Shown piece after piece: positions 8,180 to 16,737 of a DNA stretch of 64,000 nt. The notes under the pieces are model-generated. The model searched no databases and was not told the origin of the DNA. It saw only the letters and a list, made by a program, of their open reading frames with translations. The stretch comes from Mageeibacillus sp. UBA6976 (lineage in GTDB: Bacteria; Bacillota; Clostridia; Saccharofermentanales; Saccharofermentanaceae), in assembly GCA_002450155.1 (NCBI GenBank), contig DJYO01000009.1, positions 62,001 to 126,000 on the forward strand. Direction: 5' to 3'. The translations under genes were made by a program, and so were the position numbers. How positions within the stretch are numbered: the first letter of the stretch is position 1; each line of letters starts with the position of its first letter.

Positions 8180-9163
8180 TTATCTTAATGCGGCAAAGAC
8201 AACTTCTGCAGCATAAAGCAGTACCATTATTATTCCCTCAAGTCTGGTTATCCTGCGCTTTGTAACTGCCAGAAGGAATACGAGTACTGTAATAGTGCCT
8301 AAGATAATGAGGTCAAATACGCTGGCAGCATTGACTGCAATAGGATGGATCGCAGATGATACTCCTCCGATAAGAAGGATGTTGAAGATGTTCGAACCGA
8401 CCACATTGCCCATGGCAAGATCTGTCTCACCCTTGGCTGCCGCAACAAGTCCGGTTACAAGTTCCGGCAGGGATGTGCCCATGGCTACAACGGTAAGACC
8501 TATCAGAGTCTCAGTCATGCCGAAGGTCCTTGCTATCTCCTGGGCGCTATAAACGACAGCTTCGCCGCCGGCGATTATTAGTGCTGCACCAAAGATGACA
8601 AATACTATGCACTTCCAGAGTGCCAGATCTTTCTTATTCTCTTCTTCCTCTACAGGATGTTTCTTCGCATCTGATATAAGGAGGACTATATATGCAATGA
8701 GCATTACCAGGAAGATTATGCCGCAGAGCCTCGTTATCTCCCCGACCTTGTCGCTCATAGCGGCTTTAAGGAGCTCTCCCTTAAAGATAACGGGAACTCC
8801 AGCCATGCCCAGCAGGAGCAAAGTTACGACAACCACTATGGGGAAATCTCTCTTAACCACATCCTTGTTGACCGGGATGGGATGGAAGATTGCAGTAAAA
8901 CCCAGGACCATCAGGAGGTTAAACACATTGGAACCAACGATATTGGATATAGCGATCTCATTAGCACCCTTAACTGCCGCAGCCGTACTTACCGCAAGCT
9001 CGGGAAGTGATGTCCCGAGGGCAACGATCGTAAGACCGATTATAAGGCTTGGAACCTTAAAGCGTCTTGCCAGGCCGGAGCTTCCGTCAACAAAGATATC
9101 GGCGCCTTTGATAAGGCCTACAAAACCTGCCACAAGGATAACAAAATTTAAAACCAAACCCAT
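8180..9163 (-). CDS. Calcium/sodium antiporter (CaCA family, YrbG-like)
   Basis: 327-residue integral membrane protein with the two inverted alpha-repeats diagnostic of the CaCA family: GLTIVALGTSLPELAVS with SNIVGSNVFN in the first half and GLTVVAMGTSLPELVTG with GNVVGSNIFN in the second; the conserved Glu of each repeat (LPEL) coordinates the cation. About ten helices, separated by a charged loop (KKHPVEEEENKKD). The start at 9163 is set by GGAGG 7 nt upstream; a longer in-frame reading lacks an RBS. Confidence 0.92.
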   Translation of the reverse strand: MGLVLNFVILVAGFVGLIKGADIFVDGSSGLARRFKVPSLIIGLTIVALGTSLPELAVSTAAAVKGANEIAISNIVGSNVFNLLMVLGFTAIFHPIPVNKDVVKRDFPIVVVVTLLLLGMAGVPVIFKGELLKAAMSDKVGEITRLCGIIFLVMLIAYIVLLISDAKKHPVEEEENKKDLALWKCIVFVIFGAALIIAGGEAVVYSAQEIARTFGMTETLIGLTVVAMGTSLPELVTGLVAAAKGETDLAMGNVVGSNIFNILLIGGVSSAIHPIAVNAASVFDLIILGTITVLVFLLAVTKRRITRLEGIIMVLLYAAEVVFAALR

Positions 9164-9186
9164 ATCCGTCCCTCCTAACGCAGATA

Positions 9187-9214
9187 ATTTTATAGATTTT
9201 TTTGAGAAAGGCAA
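9187..9214 (-). promoter_or_regulatory. Promoter of the antiporter-SMP-30 operon
   Basis: Minus strand: TTGCCT (9214-9209), 16-nt spacer, TAAAAT (9192-9187), about 25 nt upstream of the antiporter start. Confidence 0.5.
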
Positions 9215-9251
9215 GACTTACAGCTTTTAGACACCCGGGAGATTATGTCTA

Positions 9252-9280
9252 TTGTTTAGAGATCAGGCCGGAATTACCAT
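9252..9280 (+). promoter_or_regulatory. Promoter of the YhgE-like gene
   Basis: TTGTTT (9252-9257), 17-nt spacer, TACCAT (9275-9280), about 34 nt upstream of the start codon. The -10 is imperfect, compatible with regulation by the adjacent TetR gene product. Confidence 0.45.
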
Positions 9281-9313
9281 AGGCTTAGTCAAATAAAAAA
9301 AAGGGGTAAAACT

Positions 9314-11896
9314 ATGGTTAAGAATGAATGGAAGAATCTATTAAAGAATCCTATCCTGATAATCGTCCTGGCAGCGATAATTCTTATCCCCTCCATATAT
9401 GCAGGCTTTTTCCTCGCGTCTATGTGGGATCCGTACGGTGAGCTGGACAAACTCCCGGTAGCTGTCGTAAACCTTGATCAGGGTACGACTTATGATGGCA
9501 GAGATATCAGGATCGGCGATGAACTGGTATCAAATCTTGAAGAAGACGGCAGTCTTAACTTCAGCTTTGTATCAGATGACGAAGCTCAGCAGGGTCTTGT
9601 GTCCGGCAAATACTACATGACTGTCACCATCCCCGAGGATTTCTCGGCAAAAGCAGTAACAGCTGCAGATGCTGATCCCCAGAGAATGGATCTCATATAC
9701 AAGACAAACCCGGCTACAAACTATATCGCCATGAAGCTCTCTGAATCAGCAATGACCAAGATCGAGCTGTCACTTCAGCAAAAGATATCCGAGGAATATA
9801 CCGAGGTCATCTTCGAGAAATTCGGTGACCTGTCCCAGGGTCTCCACGATGCATGCGACGGAGCAGACCAGCTTTTGGAAGGCGAAGACAGATTAACTGA
9901 CGGCGTTACGGCTTTAAACGACGGAGCAACTGAACTAAGCGACGGCACAAGCGCACTTAACAGTGGCGCACGGACCTTAGGGGGCGGCATCCGCGATTAC
10001 ATCGACGGCGCAAGCCAGATAGACGGCGGAATAAAGGAATTGGATCAGGCACTGCTCAGACTCTCATCAGGCGCATCTGACTTAGACCGTGGAGCAAATA
10101 CTCTTGCATCAGGAACAAGTCAGGCCTTAAGCGGAGCAGATAACCTTGCCCGTGGTGCAGCAGGTCTTTCAAGCGGCGCAGATGATCTTGCAACCGGATC
10201 ATCAAGTCTTGCTTCAGGCGCAGCGACGCTCCAATCTGGCCTGAGTGATCTTACTGACGGTCTTGACACTCTGAACTCAAATGCTCCCGCTCTTACCGCA
10301 GGTGTCGCATCAATAGATCAGGGAGCCGGTGATCTTAAGAATGGAATTGCAACTTATACTTCAGGCGTATCTTCTGCATATCAGGGAGCAAGCTCTCTTG
10401 CTACAGGAATAAGTACTCTGTCTGATTCCACATCTGCTCTTGAGACAGGTTCAGCTGAGATAAATGCAAACATAGAAGCTATAGACCAGTTTGCACAGCA
10501 GATGGCTCAGAGCGGGGATCCTTACTGGACACAGATGGCAGCATACACATCGGCTCTTGCTAGCGGTTATGCTTCAATAAACGGTGGCATAAGCGCAATA
10601 AACAGCAATATGCCGGCACTTACAGAAGGTTCCGATCAACTCGCAGCGGGACTGAATGAACTTAACAACGCGGGAAGCTCACTTAATAACGGAATAAGCC
10701 AGCTGCAGTCAGGCTCATCAGCTCTTAATGCTGCAATGCCTCAGTTTGCAGATGGTATAGAGGATTGTGCATCCGGCTCACATGCCCTTCTTAGCGGAGC
10801 AAACACATTAACTTCCGGCGCTGACTCTGTAGCAAGCGGAGCAGGTCAGCTCGCTTCCGGAGCTTCTGCGCTCGAGCAGGGCGCTGATTCCCTTCGTGGC
10901 GGTATATCTTCTATCGACGAGGGAGCTGCGGCTCTTGCAGACGGCGCATCAAGACTTGACAATGGGCTTAGTCAGACGAGCGACGGTGCAGAGCAGATCG
11001 CTAGCGGATCTCAAACTCTTGTAAGCAATAACCAGGCCCTTACAGACGGCGTTGATTCTCTTATAGATGGTGCAGATAGACTTGATAACGGTTCCCATGA
11101 ACTTGCAGACGGAACAGGAGAGCTTGTAGATGCAATGCCTGAACTGTCTGACGGTACGACAGAATTAAGAGACGGTCTTGCCTCCGGAGCTTCAAGGATA
11201 GATTCCAAATCTCTGGAAGACATTAATGCCGAGATGATCTCTAATCCTGTTGATACCGAAGAGACCCGCATCACAGAAGTAGCCGACAACGGACATGCTA
11301 TGGCAGCTTACATGATGTCTGTCGGCCTTTGGGTAGCATGTCTCGCATTCTGCCTCATGTATCCTCTGACTAAGCACGACGAACTTAAGAGCGGTTTTGC
11401 ATGGTGGCTCAGCAAAGCAAGCGTCCTCTACCCCATGAGCATAATCCAGGCTGTTATACTGGTACTTATACTGCATATTAATCTCGGATTTGATCCTGTA
11501 AGATTCTCAGGTACTGTGCTTGTCGCCTGCCTTGCATCCATGGCATTCATGTCACTTATGTACTTATTCAATGTCCTGCTCGGCAAAGTCGGAAGCTTCA
11601 TAATGCTGATCTTCATGGTATTGCAGCTCGCAGGCTCAGCAGGAACATATCCGCTCGAGATCTCCGGACCTCTTGCCCAGGCACTCAACAGATTCATGCC
11701 CTTCACCTATACGGTTACGGCATTCAGGAGCACCATCGGCGGAGGCGAAGACTGCAGCAAATGCGTGATCGTACTTCTCTCGATCCTGGTAATATCTACT
11801 CTTCTTACGATCTTGCTCTTTAACCTTCGCGGCAAGGAAGAAAAGCTCGGAAAGAAAAGCCTTTACGACATATTAGAGGAAAAAGGATTTGCATAA
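9314..11896 (+). CDS. YhgE/Pip-family membrane protein with long heptad-repeat ectodomain
   Basis: 860 residues. An N-terminal membrane helix (about 15-35) is followed by the YhgE N-domain (VAVVNLDQG, VTIPEDFSAKA), then roughly 440 residues (about 180-620) of xxxLxxG heptads such as GANTLASG, GADNLARGA and GASALEQG, and finally about six membrane helices that make up the YhgE C-domain. Related proteins include phage infection protein Pip and components of type VII-linked or export machinery; the molecular role is not known. RBS AAGGGG 7 nt upstream. The TetR gene follows, the usual arrangement for this family. Confidence 0.9.
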   Translation: MVKNEWKNLLKNPILIIVLAAIILIPSIYAGFFLASMWDPYGELDKLPVAVVNLDQGTTYDGRDIRIGDELVSNLEEDGSLNFSFVSDDEAQQGLVSGKYYMTVTIPEDFSAKAVTAADADPQRMDLIYKTNPATNYIAMKLSESAMTKIELSLQQKISEEYTEVIFEKFGDLSQGLHDACDGADQLLEGEDRLTDGVTALNDGATELSDGTSALNSGARTLGGGIRDYIDGASQIDGGIKELDQALLRLSSGASDLDRGANTLASGTSQALSGADNLARGAAGLSSGADDLATGSSSLASGAATLQSGLSDLTDGLDTLNSNAPALTAGVASIDQGAGDLKNGIATYTSGVSSAYQGASSLATGISTLSDSTSALETGSAEINANIEAIDQFAQQMAQSGDPYWTQMAAYTSALASGYASINGGISAINSNMPALTEGSDQLAAGLNELNNAGSSLNNGISQLQSGSSALNAAMPQFADGIEDCASGSHALLSGANTLTSGADSVASGAGQLASGASALEQGADSLRGGISSIDEGAAALADGASRLDNGLSQTSDGAEQIASGSQTLVSNNQALTDGVDSLIDGADRLDNGSHELADGTGELVDAMPELSDGTTELRDGLASGASRIDSKSLEDINAEMISNPVDTEETRITEVADNGHAMAAYMMSVGLWVACLAFCLMYPLTKHDELKSGFAWWLSKASVLYPMSIIQAVILVLILHINLGFDPVRFSGTVLVACLASMAFMSLMYLFNVLLGKVGSFIMLIFMVLQLAGSAGTYPLEISGPLAQALNRFMPFTYTVTAFRSTIGGGEDCSKCVIVLLSILVISTLLTILLFNLRGKEEKLGKKSLYDILEEKGFA

Positions 11897-11923
11897 CCCC
11901 TACCCCTATATTCTGACAAGAGT

Positions 11924-11953
11924 TGCCCGCTATATGCGGGCAGCTTTTGTTTT
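11924..11953 (+). terminator. Rho-independent terminator after the YhgE-like gene
   Basis: Stem TGCCCGC/GCGGGCA with a TATAT loop (11924-11942) followed by GCTTTTGTTTTG. The T-rich tail runs straight into the promoter of the tetR gene. Confidence 0.85.
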
Positions 11954-11954
11954 G

Positions 11955-11969
11955 TGCTACAATTAGCCT
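11955..11969 (+). promoter_or_regulatory. Extended -10 promoter of the tetR gene, placed for a leaderless mRNA
   Basis: TGCTACAAT (11955-11963) is an extended -10 element; the ATG begins at 11970, exactly 6 nt after the hexamer, the same geometry as at ktrB. No Shine-Dalgarno sequence is present between them. Confidence 0.6.
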
Positions 11970-12542
11970 ATGGCACAATCCAAAGACATACTTATCAGGA
12001 ACACATTTTTGGAGCTTCTCGAGGAGAGGCCCCTGTCTCAGATAACGGTCAAGGATATAGTAAACAAGAGCGGTGTTAACAGAAATACTTTCTACTACCA
12101 CTTCGAAGATCTCCCCGCTCTTATCGAGAGCATAGTGCTTGAGGAGACAGAACGGATCATAAGCGAGAATCACACCTTCGACAGTATAGAGAGTGCGGTC
12201 AAGACTGCCCTTGAGTTTACTCTCACCCATAAGAAAGCAATACTTAATCTTTATAACTCCAATAACAGGGATATCTTTAATCAGTATTTCATGCGGATAA
12301 GCAGGCATGTGATCACTGAATACTTCAATACTCTTTGCGATGGGATCAGTATAGATGACAACGATAAGGAGCTTATCATCCACTACCACACATGCCTTGT
12401 CTTCGGTCAGGCAGTAGACTGGATCACAAGAGGTATGGCAACAGACATGATCGCCCAGTTCGAGCGTCTGTGTGAGCTCTACAAGGGAATACCTGAAGAG
12501 GTCATAAAGAGAGCTTCAGATCAGGGCTTATCACCTAACTGA
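11970..12542 (+). CDS. TetR/AcrR-family regulator linked to YhgE-like gene
   Basis: 190 residues. The N-terminal HTH is clear: ILIRNTFLELLEERPLSQIT, VKDIVNKSGVNRNTFYYHF. The C-terminal ligand-binding half is of the kind found in TetR proteins that neighbour YhgE/Pip genes. It is probably the local regulator of the upstream gene. The 3' end overlaps the tail of the convergent DUF896 gene by 22 nt. Confidence 0.9.
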   Translation: MAQSKDILIRNTFLELLEERPLSQITVKDIVNKSGVNRNTFYYHFEDLPALIESIVLEETERIISENHTFDSIESAVKTALEFTLTHKKAILNLYNSNNRDIFNQYFMRISRHVITEYFNTLCDGISIDDNDKELIIHYHTCLVFGQAVDWITRGMATDMIAQFERLCELYKGIPEEVIKRASDQGLSPN

Positions 12543-12688
12543 CTTCTGAGATTATCAAGCACTTTCTGCCTGTAGATATTGCGGAGCTTATCGCGCTCAG
12601 CAAGTTCTTCCTCATTAAGGCCTTCCGCCCTGGCCTTGGAGGCAAGTTCATTTATTCTCCGGATAACCTGATCCATATTCTGTTCCAT
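12521..12688 (-). CDS. DUF896 small protein (YnzC/YozC-like)
   Basis: A 55-residue protein too short for most ORF cut-offs. It starts MEQNMDQVIRRINELA and continues with SKARAEGLNEEELAERDKLR then LRSQL near the end, the pattern of the DUF896 family (a two-helix hairpin found across Bacillota, linked to SOS/stress in Bacillus but of unknown function). GGGAAAG lies ~8-10 nt upstream of the ATG. It is 28 nt downstream of the Hsp70 gene on the same strand, so it is probably co-transcribed. Confidence 0.85.
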   Translation of the reverse strand: MEQNMDQVIRRINELASKARAEGLNEEELAERDKLRNIYRQKVLDNLRSQLGDKP

Positions 12689-12716
12689 CTTATGTTCTTT
12701 CCCTGCTTAGTATATT

Positions 12717-14387
12717 CTAACTGTCCAACCTGTCTAACAACTCACTAAAGCTTTCCTTCGCCTTACGCTTCTGGATTGAATTACCGTTTTGCATGACAGC
12801 CTTAAAAGAAGTGAGTGCATCAATGACAGCCTGTCTTTCAAAACTCAAAGTTTCTTCGATGATACGCTCTGCCCTTGAAACAAGGAATTCCTGTTCCTCA
12901 TCCTTGTCTCTGTCAAAACGCAGCTTGTCAAGCCTTGCCTTTATCCGCTCTTTCTCTTTATCACTAAGCCTTATGTTATTGCCTATGAGAGTCTTTGTAA
13001 CCGTGACCAGATCCTTATTCGTTATATCGATTATCAGGATACCGTTGATATCATATGTCATCCTGACATTTGCGATGAACTCCCCTTTCGGCGTCGGCGG
13101 ACAATCGATAGAGAGGTTGCCCAGGAAAGTATTGTTCTCAGGAATAATGCTCTCTCCCTGGTATACATTGAACTCTACCTTTGTCTGTTGCTCGTGGTAT
13201 GCATAATAAGATCTCTCGTTGCTGCACGGAAGCATGGAATTGCGTTCGATTATAAAAGACATTACAGCCTCATCATTGCAGTCATGACTCTTGACACCAA
13301 GGGAGAAGGGACATATATCGGTCATAACGATATCCTTCAGCTGCTCGTTCTTTGCTTTCTTGCCTGAAAAGATCCCGGCTCCAACGCATACAGCAGTGTC
13401 AGGATCTATATCCGTACAGGGGCGTGATCCCGTAACCTGTTCAATATAAGCTGCAACAGTCGGCATCTTGCAGCTCCCTCCCACAAGTACTATAGCCTCA
13501 AGATCGTCAGGGCTTAATCTGCTGTCTTTAAGCACTTTCTTTATGGGGGCATACAATTTCTCGAATACTTCGTGTGCGATCTTGATAAGCATATTGTTAT
13601 CTAAGGTAAGCGAATACTCCTGATCATCTAACACGACTGTCATAACAGCTATAGGATTACTTGACAGGGCGATCTTTGAAGCCTCTGACATCCTGTAGAT
13701 TGCTGCCTTTTCTTCAAGAGAAAGCTCTGCTTCATTAATCCCGTTTGTCTGACAGAAATACTTATAGATTGCTTCATTGATATCCTTGCCGCCCAGCCTG
13801 TTGTTACCTGCAACAGCAATTATCTCCATAACTCCGTCAAAGGAATCGATAACTGAAACATCCAGAGTTCCGCCGCCAAAATCCACCACCATGTAAGTGC
13901 CGTCTTTCCACCCGTGCTTATACAGATAAGCCAGAGCAGCGGCAGAAGGTTCGTTGATAAGCCTCTCACATTTGATCCCGGCAAGCTCCGCTGCCTGTTT
14001 TGTTGCAGTGCGCATCTTGTCGTCAAAATATGCAGGAACACTTATAACGGCCTCTTCTATCTTCTCTCCTAAGAAACTCTCTGCATCACTTACGATCTTG
14101 CGAAGCATTATCGAGGATAACTGCTGTGAAGAATAAGCTTCCAGTCCCAGCTTATATACATGGTCAGTGCCCATCGTCCTTTTGAATTCAGAAACCGTCA
14201 GTTCAGGATTAGTGATCAGTCTCTCCCGGGCGATATCTCCGCATAATATGCTCCCATCCTCGGCAATACCGACAACCGATGGTGTAAGAACATTGCCCAG
14301 AGAGTTTCTTATTATCCTGATCTGATCTTCCGCATAAACTGCAGCAAGACAGTTTGTTGTACCAAGATCTATTCCTATGATAGCCAT
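12717..14387 (-). CDS. Short Hsp70-family chaperone (HscC-like)
   Basis: 556 residues, about 50-80 shorter than DnaK. The nucleotide-binding domain has all phosphate and adenosine motifs: IGIDLGTTN (4-12), the second phosphate loop VVDFGGGTLDVSV (about 168-180), NEPSAAALAY and the adenosine motif VLVGGSCKMP. A beta substrate-binding domain (about 350-470) is followed by a shortened helical lid lacking DnaK's C-terminal acidic motif. Together with its J-like neighbour it resembles the specialised HscC/DjlC pairs rather than housekeeping DnaK. RBS GGGGA upstream of ATG; it starts 4 nt after the J-like gene. Confidence 0.9.
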   Translation of the reverse strand: MAIIGIDLGTTNCLAAVYAEDQIRIIRNSLGNVLTPSVVGIAEDGSILCGDIARERLITNPELTVSEFKRTMGTDHVYKLGLEAYSSQQLSSIMLRKIVSDAESFLGEKIEEAVISVPAYFDDKMRTATKQAAELAGIKCERLINEPSAAALAYLYKHGWKDGTYMVVDFGGGTLDVSVIDSFDGVMEIIAVAGNNRLGGKDINEAIYKYFCQTNGINEAELSLEEKAAIYRMSEASKIALSSNPIAVMTVVLDDQEYSLTLDNNMLIKIAHEVFEKLYAPIKKVLKDSRLSPDDLEAIVLVGGSCKMPTVAAYIEQVTGSRPCTDIDPDTAVCVGAGIFSGKKAKNEQLKDIVMTDICPFSLGVKSHDCNDEAVMSFIIERNSMLPCSNERSYYAYHEQQTKVEFNVYQGESIIPENNTFLGNLSIDCPPTPKGEFIANVRMTYDINGILIIDITNKDLVTVTKTLIGNNIRLSDKEKERIKARLDKLRFDRDKDEEQEFLVSRAERIIEETLSFERQAVIDALTSFKAVMQNGNSIQKRKAKESFSELLDRLDS

Positions 14388-14391
14388 GCTT

Positions 14392-15402
14392 CTATCCCCT
14401 GTTTCTGCGTTCTATGATCAACACCAAGATTATAACAATAAGATTGATAATGAGTATAACACCCAAGAACGGACTTACCCCTTTGGCATCCAGGAACGAA
14501 GCCAATGCAGATCCATAAGCGATCAGATTGATGATACATAGGAGTATATTCCGTACAAACAGCGCACCACTGCCGTTTCTTCTCATATTCTCCTTGCCAT
14601 CCATTATCTCCCCGAAGAATCTGCAAAAACAAAAAACGCCAACTTCGAGCACAACCAGTGATATTCCCATGACGACCTGATCTCCATTACTTAATGCATA
14701 CATCATCATATTAATTCCGACTAGTGTTAAGCATATTGAGACGGCAAGCAATACCGCCTGGTGTTTCTCTTCCTTCTTGTCTTTTTCCTGTCTTGCGGCA
14801 GTCTCCTTTCTGCTTTCCTCCAGTAATCTCTCGCGCTGATCACAACGTTCTGCGATGATCCTGCCCACCTCTGTATCCCCGCTAAAACGGGATCTCATCA
14901 TAGACCTGAAATCCCTGTTGTTTATCATTTGGCTTATCACCGGTTCATCAAAGAATGCATCCCACACACTGATATCGTCCGATGCCTCGTAAAGAGAAGA
15001 ATACATAGTTAGTAATCGCGTTGCGTGCTGTACCAAAGTATGGTCGTGCCATCTGGCCGTATTCTCATGAGTATCGATACCGTTTTTGATCTTATAATTC
15101 ACTATCATGTCCAGCATAAACTCGATATTGTCAGAGAAACTATCCTGCTCTGTTATAACATCCGAGAAATCAAATGCAGGCTGCACATTCTCCACCTTCT
15201 TTTCAGGCACTGCCCGAAAAGAAGGGGCCCTGTGCACCGCCCCGGATGCATATGCCAATGCCTGTTTATAAGCAGTATGTATCCTGCGGTACTCTTCCGG
15301 TTCATCCTCCGGTGACACGCGGTGTGCCAGCCTGGCAAAGGCTTTCTTTATCAGGAATTTATCATTAGTCTTTTCTATTCCGAGTATCTTCCAGCAGTCC
15401 AT
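14392..15402 (-). CDS. J-domain-like membrane protein partnering the Hsp70
   Basis: 336 residues. The first ~50 residues align with a J-domain: CWKILGIEKTNDKFLIKKAFARLAHRVSPEDEPEEYRRIHTAYKQAL. However the HPD tripeptide that stimulates Hsp70 ATPase is absent; the loop reads HRVSPEDEPE. A soluble helical middle region (~80-215) is followed by four hydrophobic segments (~220-330) and a basic end (IIERRNRG), so the protein is membrane-anchored by its C-terminus. Four nucleotides separate it from the Hsp70 gene. RBS GGGAG. The substrate is unknown. Confidence 0.8.
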   Translation of the reverse strand: MDCWKILGIEKTNDKFLIKKAFARLAHRVSPEDEPEEYRRIHTAYKQALAYASGAVHRAPSFRAVPEKKVENVQPAFDFSDVITEQDSFSDNIEFMLDMIVNYKIKNGIDTHENTARWHDHTLVQHATRLLTMYSSLYEASDDISVWDAFFDEPVISQMINNRDFRSMMRSRFSGDTEVGRIIAERCDQRERLLEESRKETAARQEKDKKEEKHQAVLLAVSICLTLVGINMMMYALSNGDQVVMGISLVVLEVGVFCFCRFFGEIMDGKENMRRNGSGALFVRNILLCIINLIAYGSALASFLDAKGVSPFLGVILIINLIVIILVLIIERRNRG

Positions 15403-15457
15403 TATGCTCCCCAGATCATCTATTCATGTCACATATTATATACTACAGCAAAATAAA

Positions 15458-15488
15458 TTGATCCTGGGATCGATCCTCATGTTATAAT
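15458..15488 (+). promoter_or_regulatory. Promoter of the lipoprotein gene
   Basis: TTGATC (15458-15463), 19-nt spacer, and the extended -10 TGTTATAAT (15480-15488). The start codon is 37 nt downstream. Confidence 0.65.
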
Positions 15489-15524
15489 CTTAATGTTAAA
15501 TATATTTAATGAATGAGGTTTAGT

Positions 15525-16217
15525 ATGAAGAGATCAGTTTACACGGTAACAGCCTTAACTATGGCATTAGTTCTCGCATTTACAGGATGTGTCCGGAACA
15601 CAAAGTCTTCGAGAGACAGAGACAGCGATGATGACGAAGATGATCTTGATAAGATCGATGAATTCATGGTCCTTTGCGAAGAGGACTTAGACTGCGAGAC
15701 AGTCCGCAGCTCCCGATATGCCAGGATCATCTCAGGTCAGGAAGACGGCTCTGATATCGATAACGGAATGGTGGCAAGACTGGATGAAGATACTTGTATG
15801 GAGATCATCTTTGCGAATGGCGACCCTAACAGCAACCGCCCTATTCCGGATGAATTTGAAGAGGCCGGAGCCTACTCCAAGATTACGGATGACGGATACG
15901 GCATGATGACTGCGACCCTCATTGAATTTGCAGACGAGGACGATGCTCTGGATTTCCTTGAGACAGCTACGGATTTCTATTCCGAGAGAAACGAACAGGA
16001 TGCATTCGCCGTTACATATGCCGAAGATGATGATCTGGTCGTATCAACATCTATGCCCTATGGCGCTACATATTCCGAGATCGCTTTCTTTGCTGACGGA
16101 AGCTATGTACTCATGATCGCCAATGCATACAATTCGGATACATTCTACGAATTCGAGGAGACAGACGAGATCGCTGATTTCTTCGGCTTCGATGCCCCCT
16201 CATCCTACCATCAGTAA
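15525..16217 (+). CDS. Lipoprotein of unknown function
   Basis: 230 residues from the ATG at 15525, chosen because GAGG lies 6 nt upstream; an ATG 12 nt earlier overlaps that RBS. A type II signal peptide ends in the lipobox FTGC (Cys about residue 20), followed by a strongly acidic linker (SDDDEDDLDKIDEF) and a soluble alpha/beta domain. No family was recognised. The protein should be anchored on the outer face of the membrane. A strong terminator follows. Confidence 0.8.
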   Translation: MKRSVYTVTALTMALVLAFTGCVRNTKSSRDRDSDDDEDDLDKIDEFMVLCEEDLDCETVRSSRYARIISGQEDGSDIDNGMVARLDEDTCMEIIFANGDPNSNRPIPDEFEEAGAYSKITDDGYGMMTATLIEFADEDDALDFLETATDFYSERNEQDAFAVTYAEDDDLVVSTSMPYGATYSEIAFFADGSYVLMIANAYNSDTFYEFEETDEIADFFGFDAPSSYHQ

Positions 16218-16245
16218 ATCTGACTTACTGAATAATAAACAAATA

Positions 16246-16287
16246 ATAAGCACTCCGGACTTAAGATGCGGAGTGCTTATCTGTTTA
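16246..16287. terminator. Bidirectional terminator between convergent genes
   Basis: A 12-bp stem ATAAGCACTCCG / CGGAGTGCTTAT (16246-16257 and 16269-16280) with an 11-nt loop, T-rich on the plus side (CTGTTTAT) and with AATAATAAACAAATA on the other flank, so it can serve both the lipoprotein and the PPOX-fold gene. Confidence 0.85.
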
Positions 16288-16301
16288 TACCGTTATCACT
16301 G

Positions 16302-16694
16302 TCAGAATGTGACTACTACAGGCTCTTCGGTAAATGAGCTGAATACAGCTTTGGCATTACTTATGTAGAAGACTTCCGTATTGCCGTCATCTTCGCTATA
16401 CATAGCTCTTAATGAAGGATAACTGTTAAGCATGGCTTCCCTTGCCTCTCTCCTGTCATCCTCTATGAGCTCGCAGGCGATCCTGAGCCACTTGCCATCT
16501 TTATATGCGCAGATCTCTGCTTTAGGGTTAAGATGGAGTTGTTTGGATACATCCTTGACCTTGCCGGTCTGGATATAGAGCCTGCCCTCGAAGAGATTGA
16601 TCGTACCGAACGGCCTTACCCTCGGCTGATCGCCCTCCACAGTTGCAAGATAGTAAGTCTCTGCGTCTTTAAGAAAATCTAAAACTCTGTTCAT
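16302..16694 (-). CDS. Pyridoxamine 5'-phosphate oxidase-fold protein
   Basis: 130 residues of the flavin-binding split-barrel fold: RVLDFLKDAETYYLATVEGDQPRVRPFG at the N-terminus and LYIQTGKVKDVSKQLHLNPKAEICAY, typical of the small general-stress / NimC-like branch. Substrate unknown. The start at 16694 follows GGAG with a 6-nt gap; an upstream in-frame ATG lacks an RBS. Confidence 0.88.
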   Translation of the reverse strand: MNRVLDFLKDAETYYLATVEGDQPRVRPFGTINLFEGRLYIQTGKVKDVSKQLHLNPKAEICAYKDGKWLRIACELIEDDRREAREAMLNSYPSLRAMYSEDDGNTEVFYISNAKAVFSSFTEEPVVVTF

Positions 16695-16737
16695 ATTCGC
16701 CTCCTGATATTGATCTGTATTAATCATATCACAGTTA

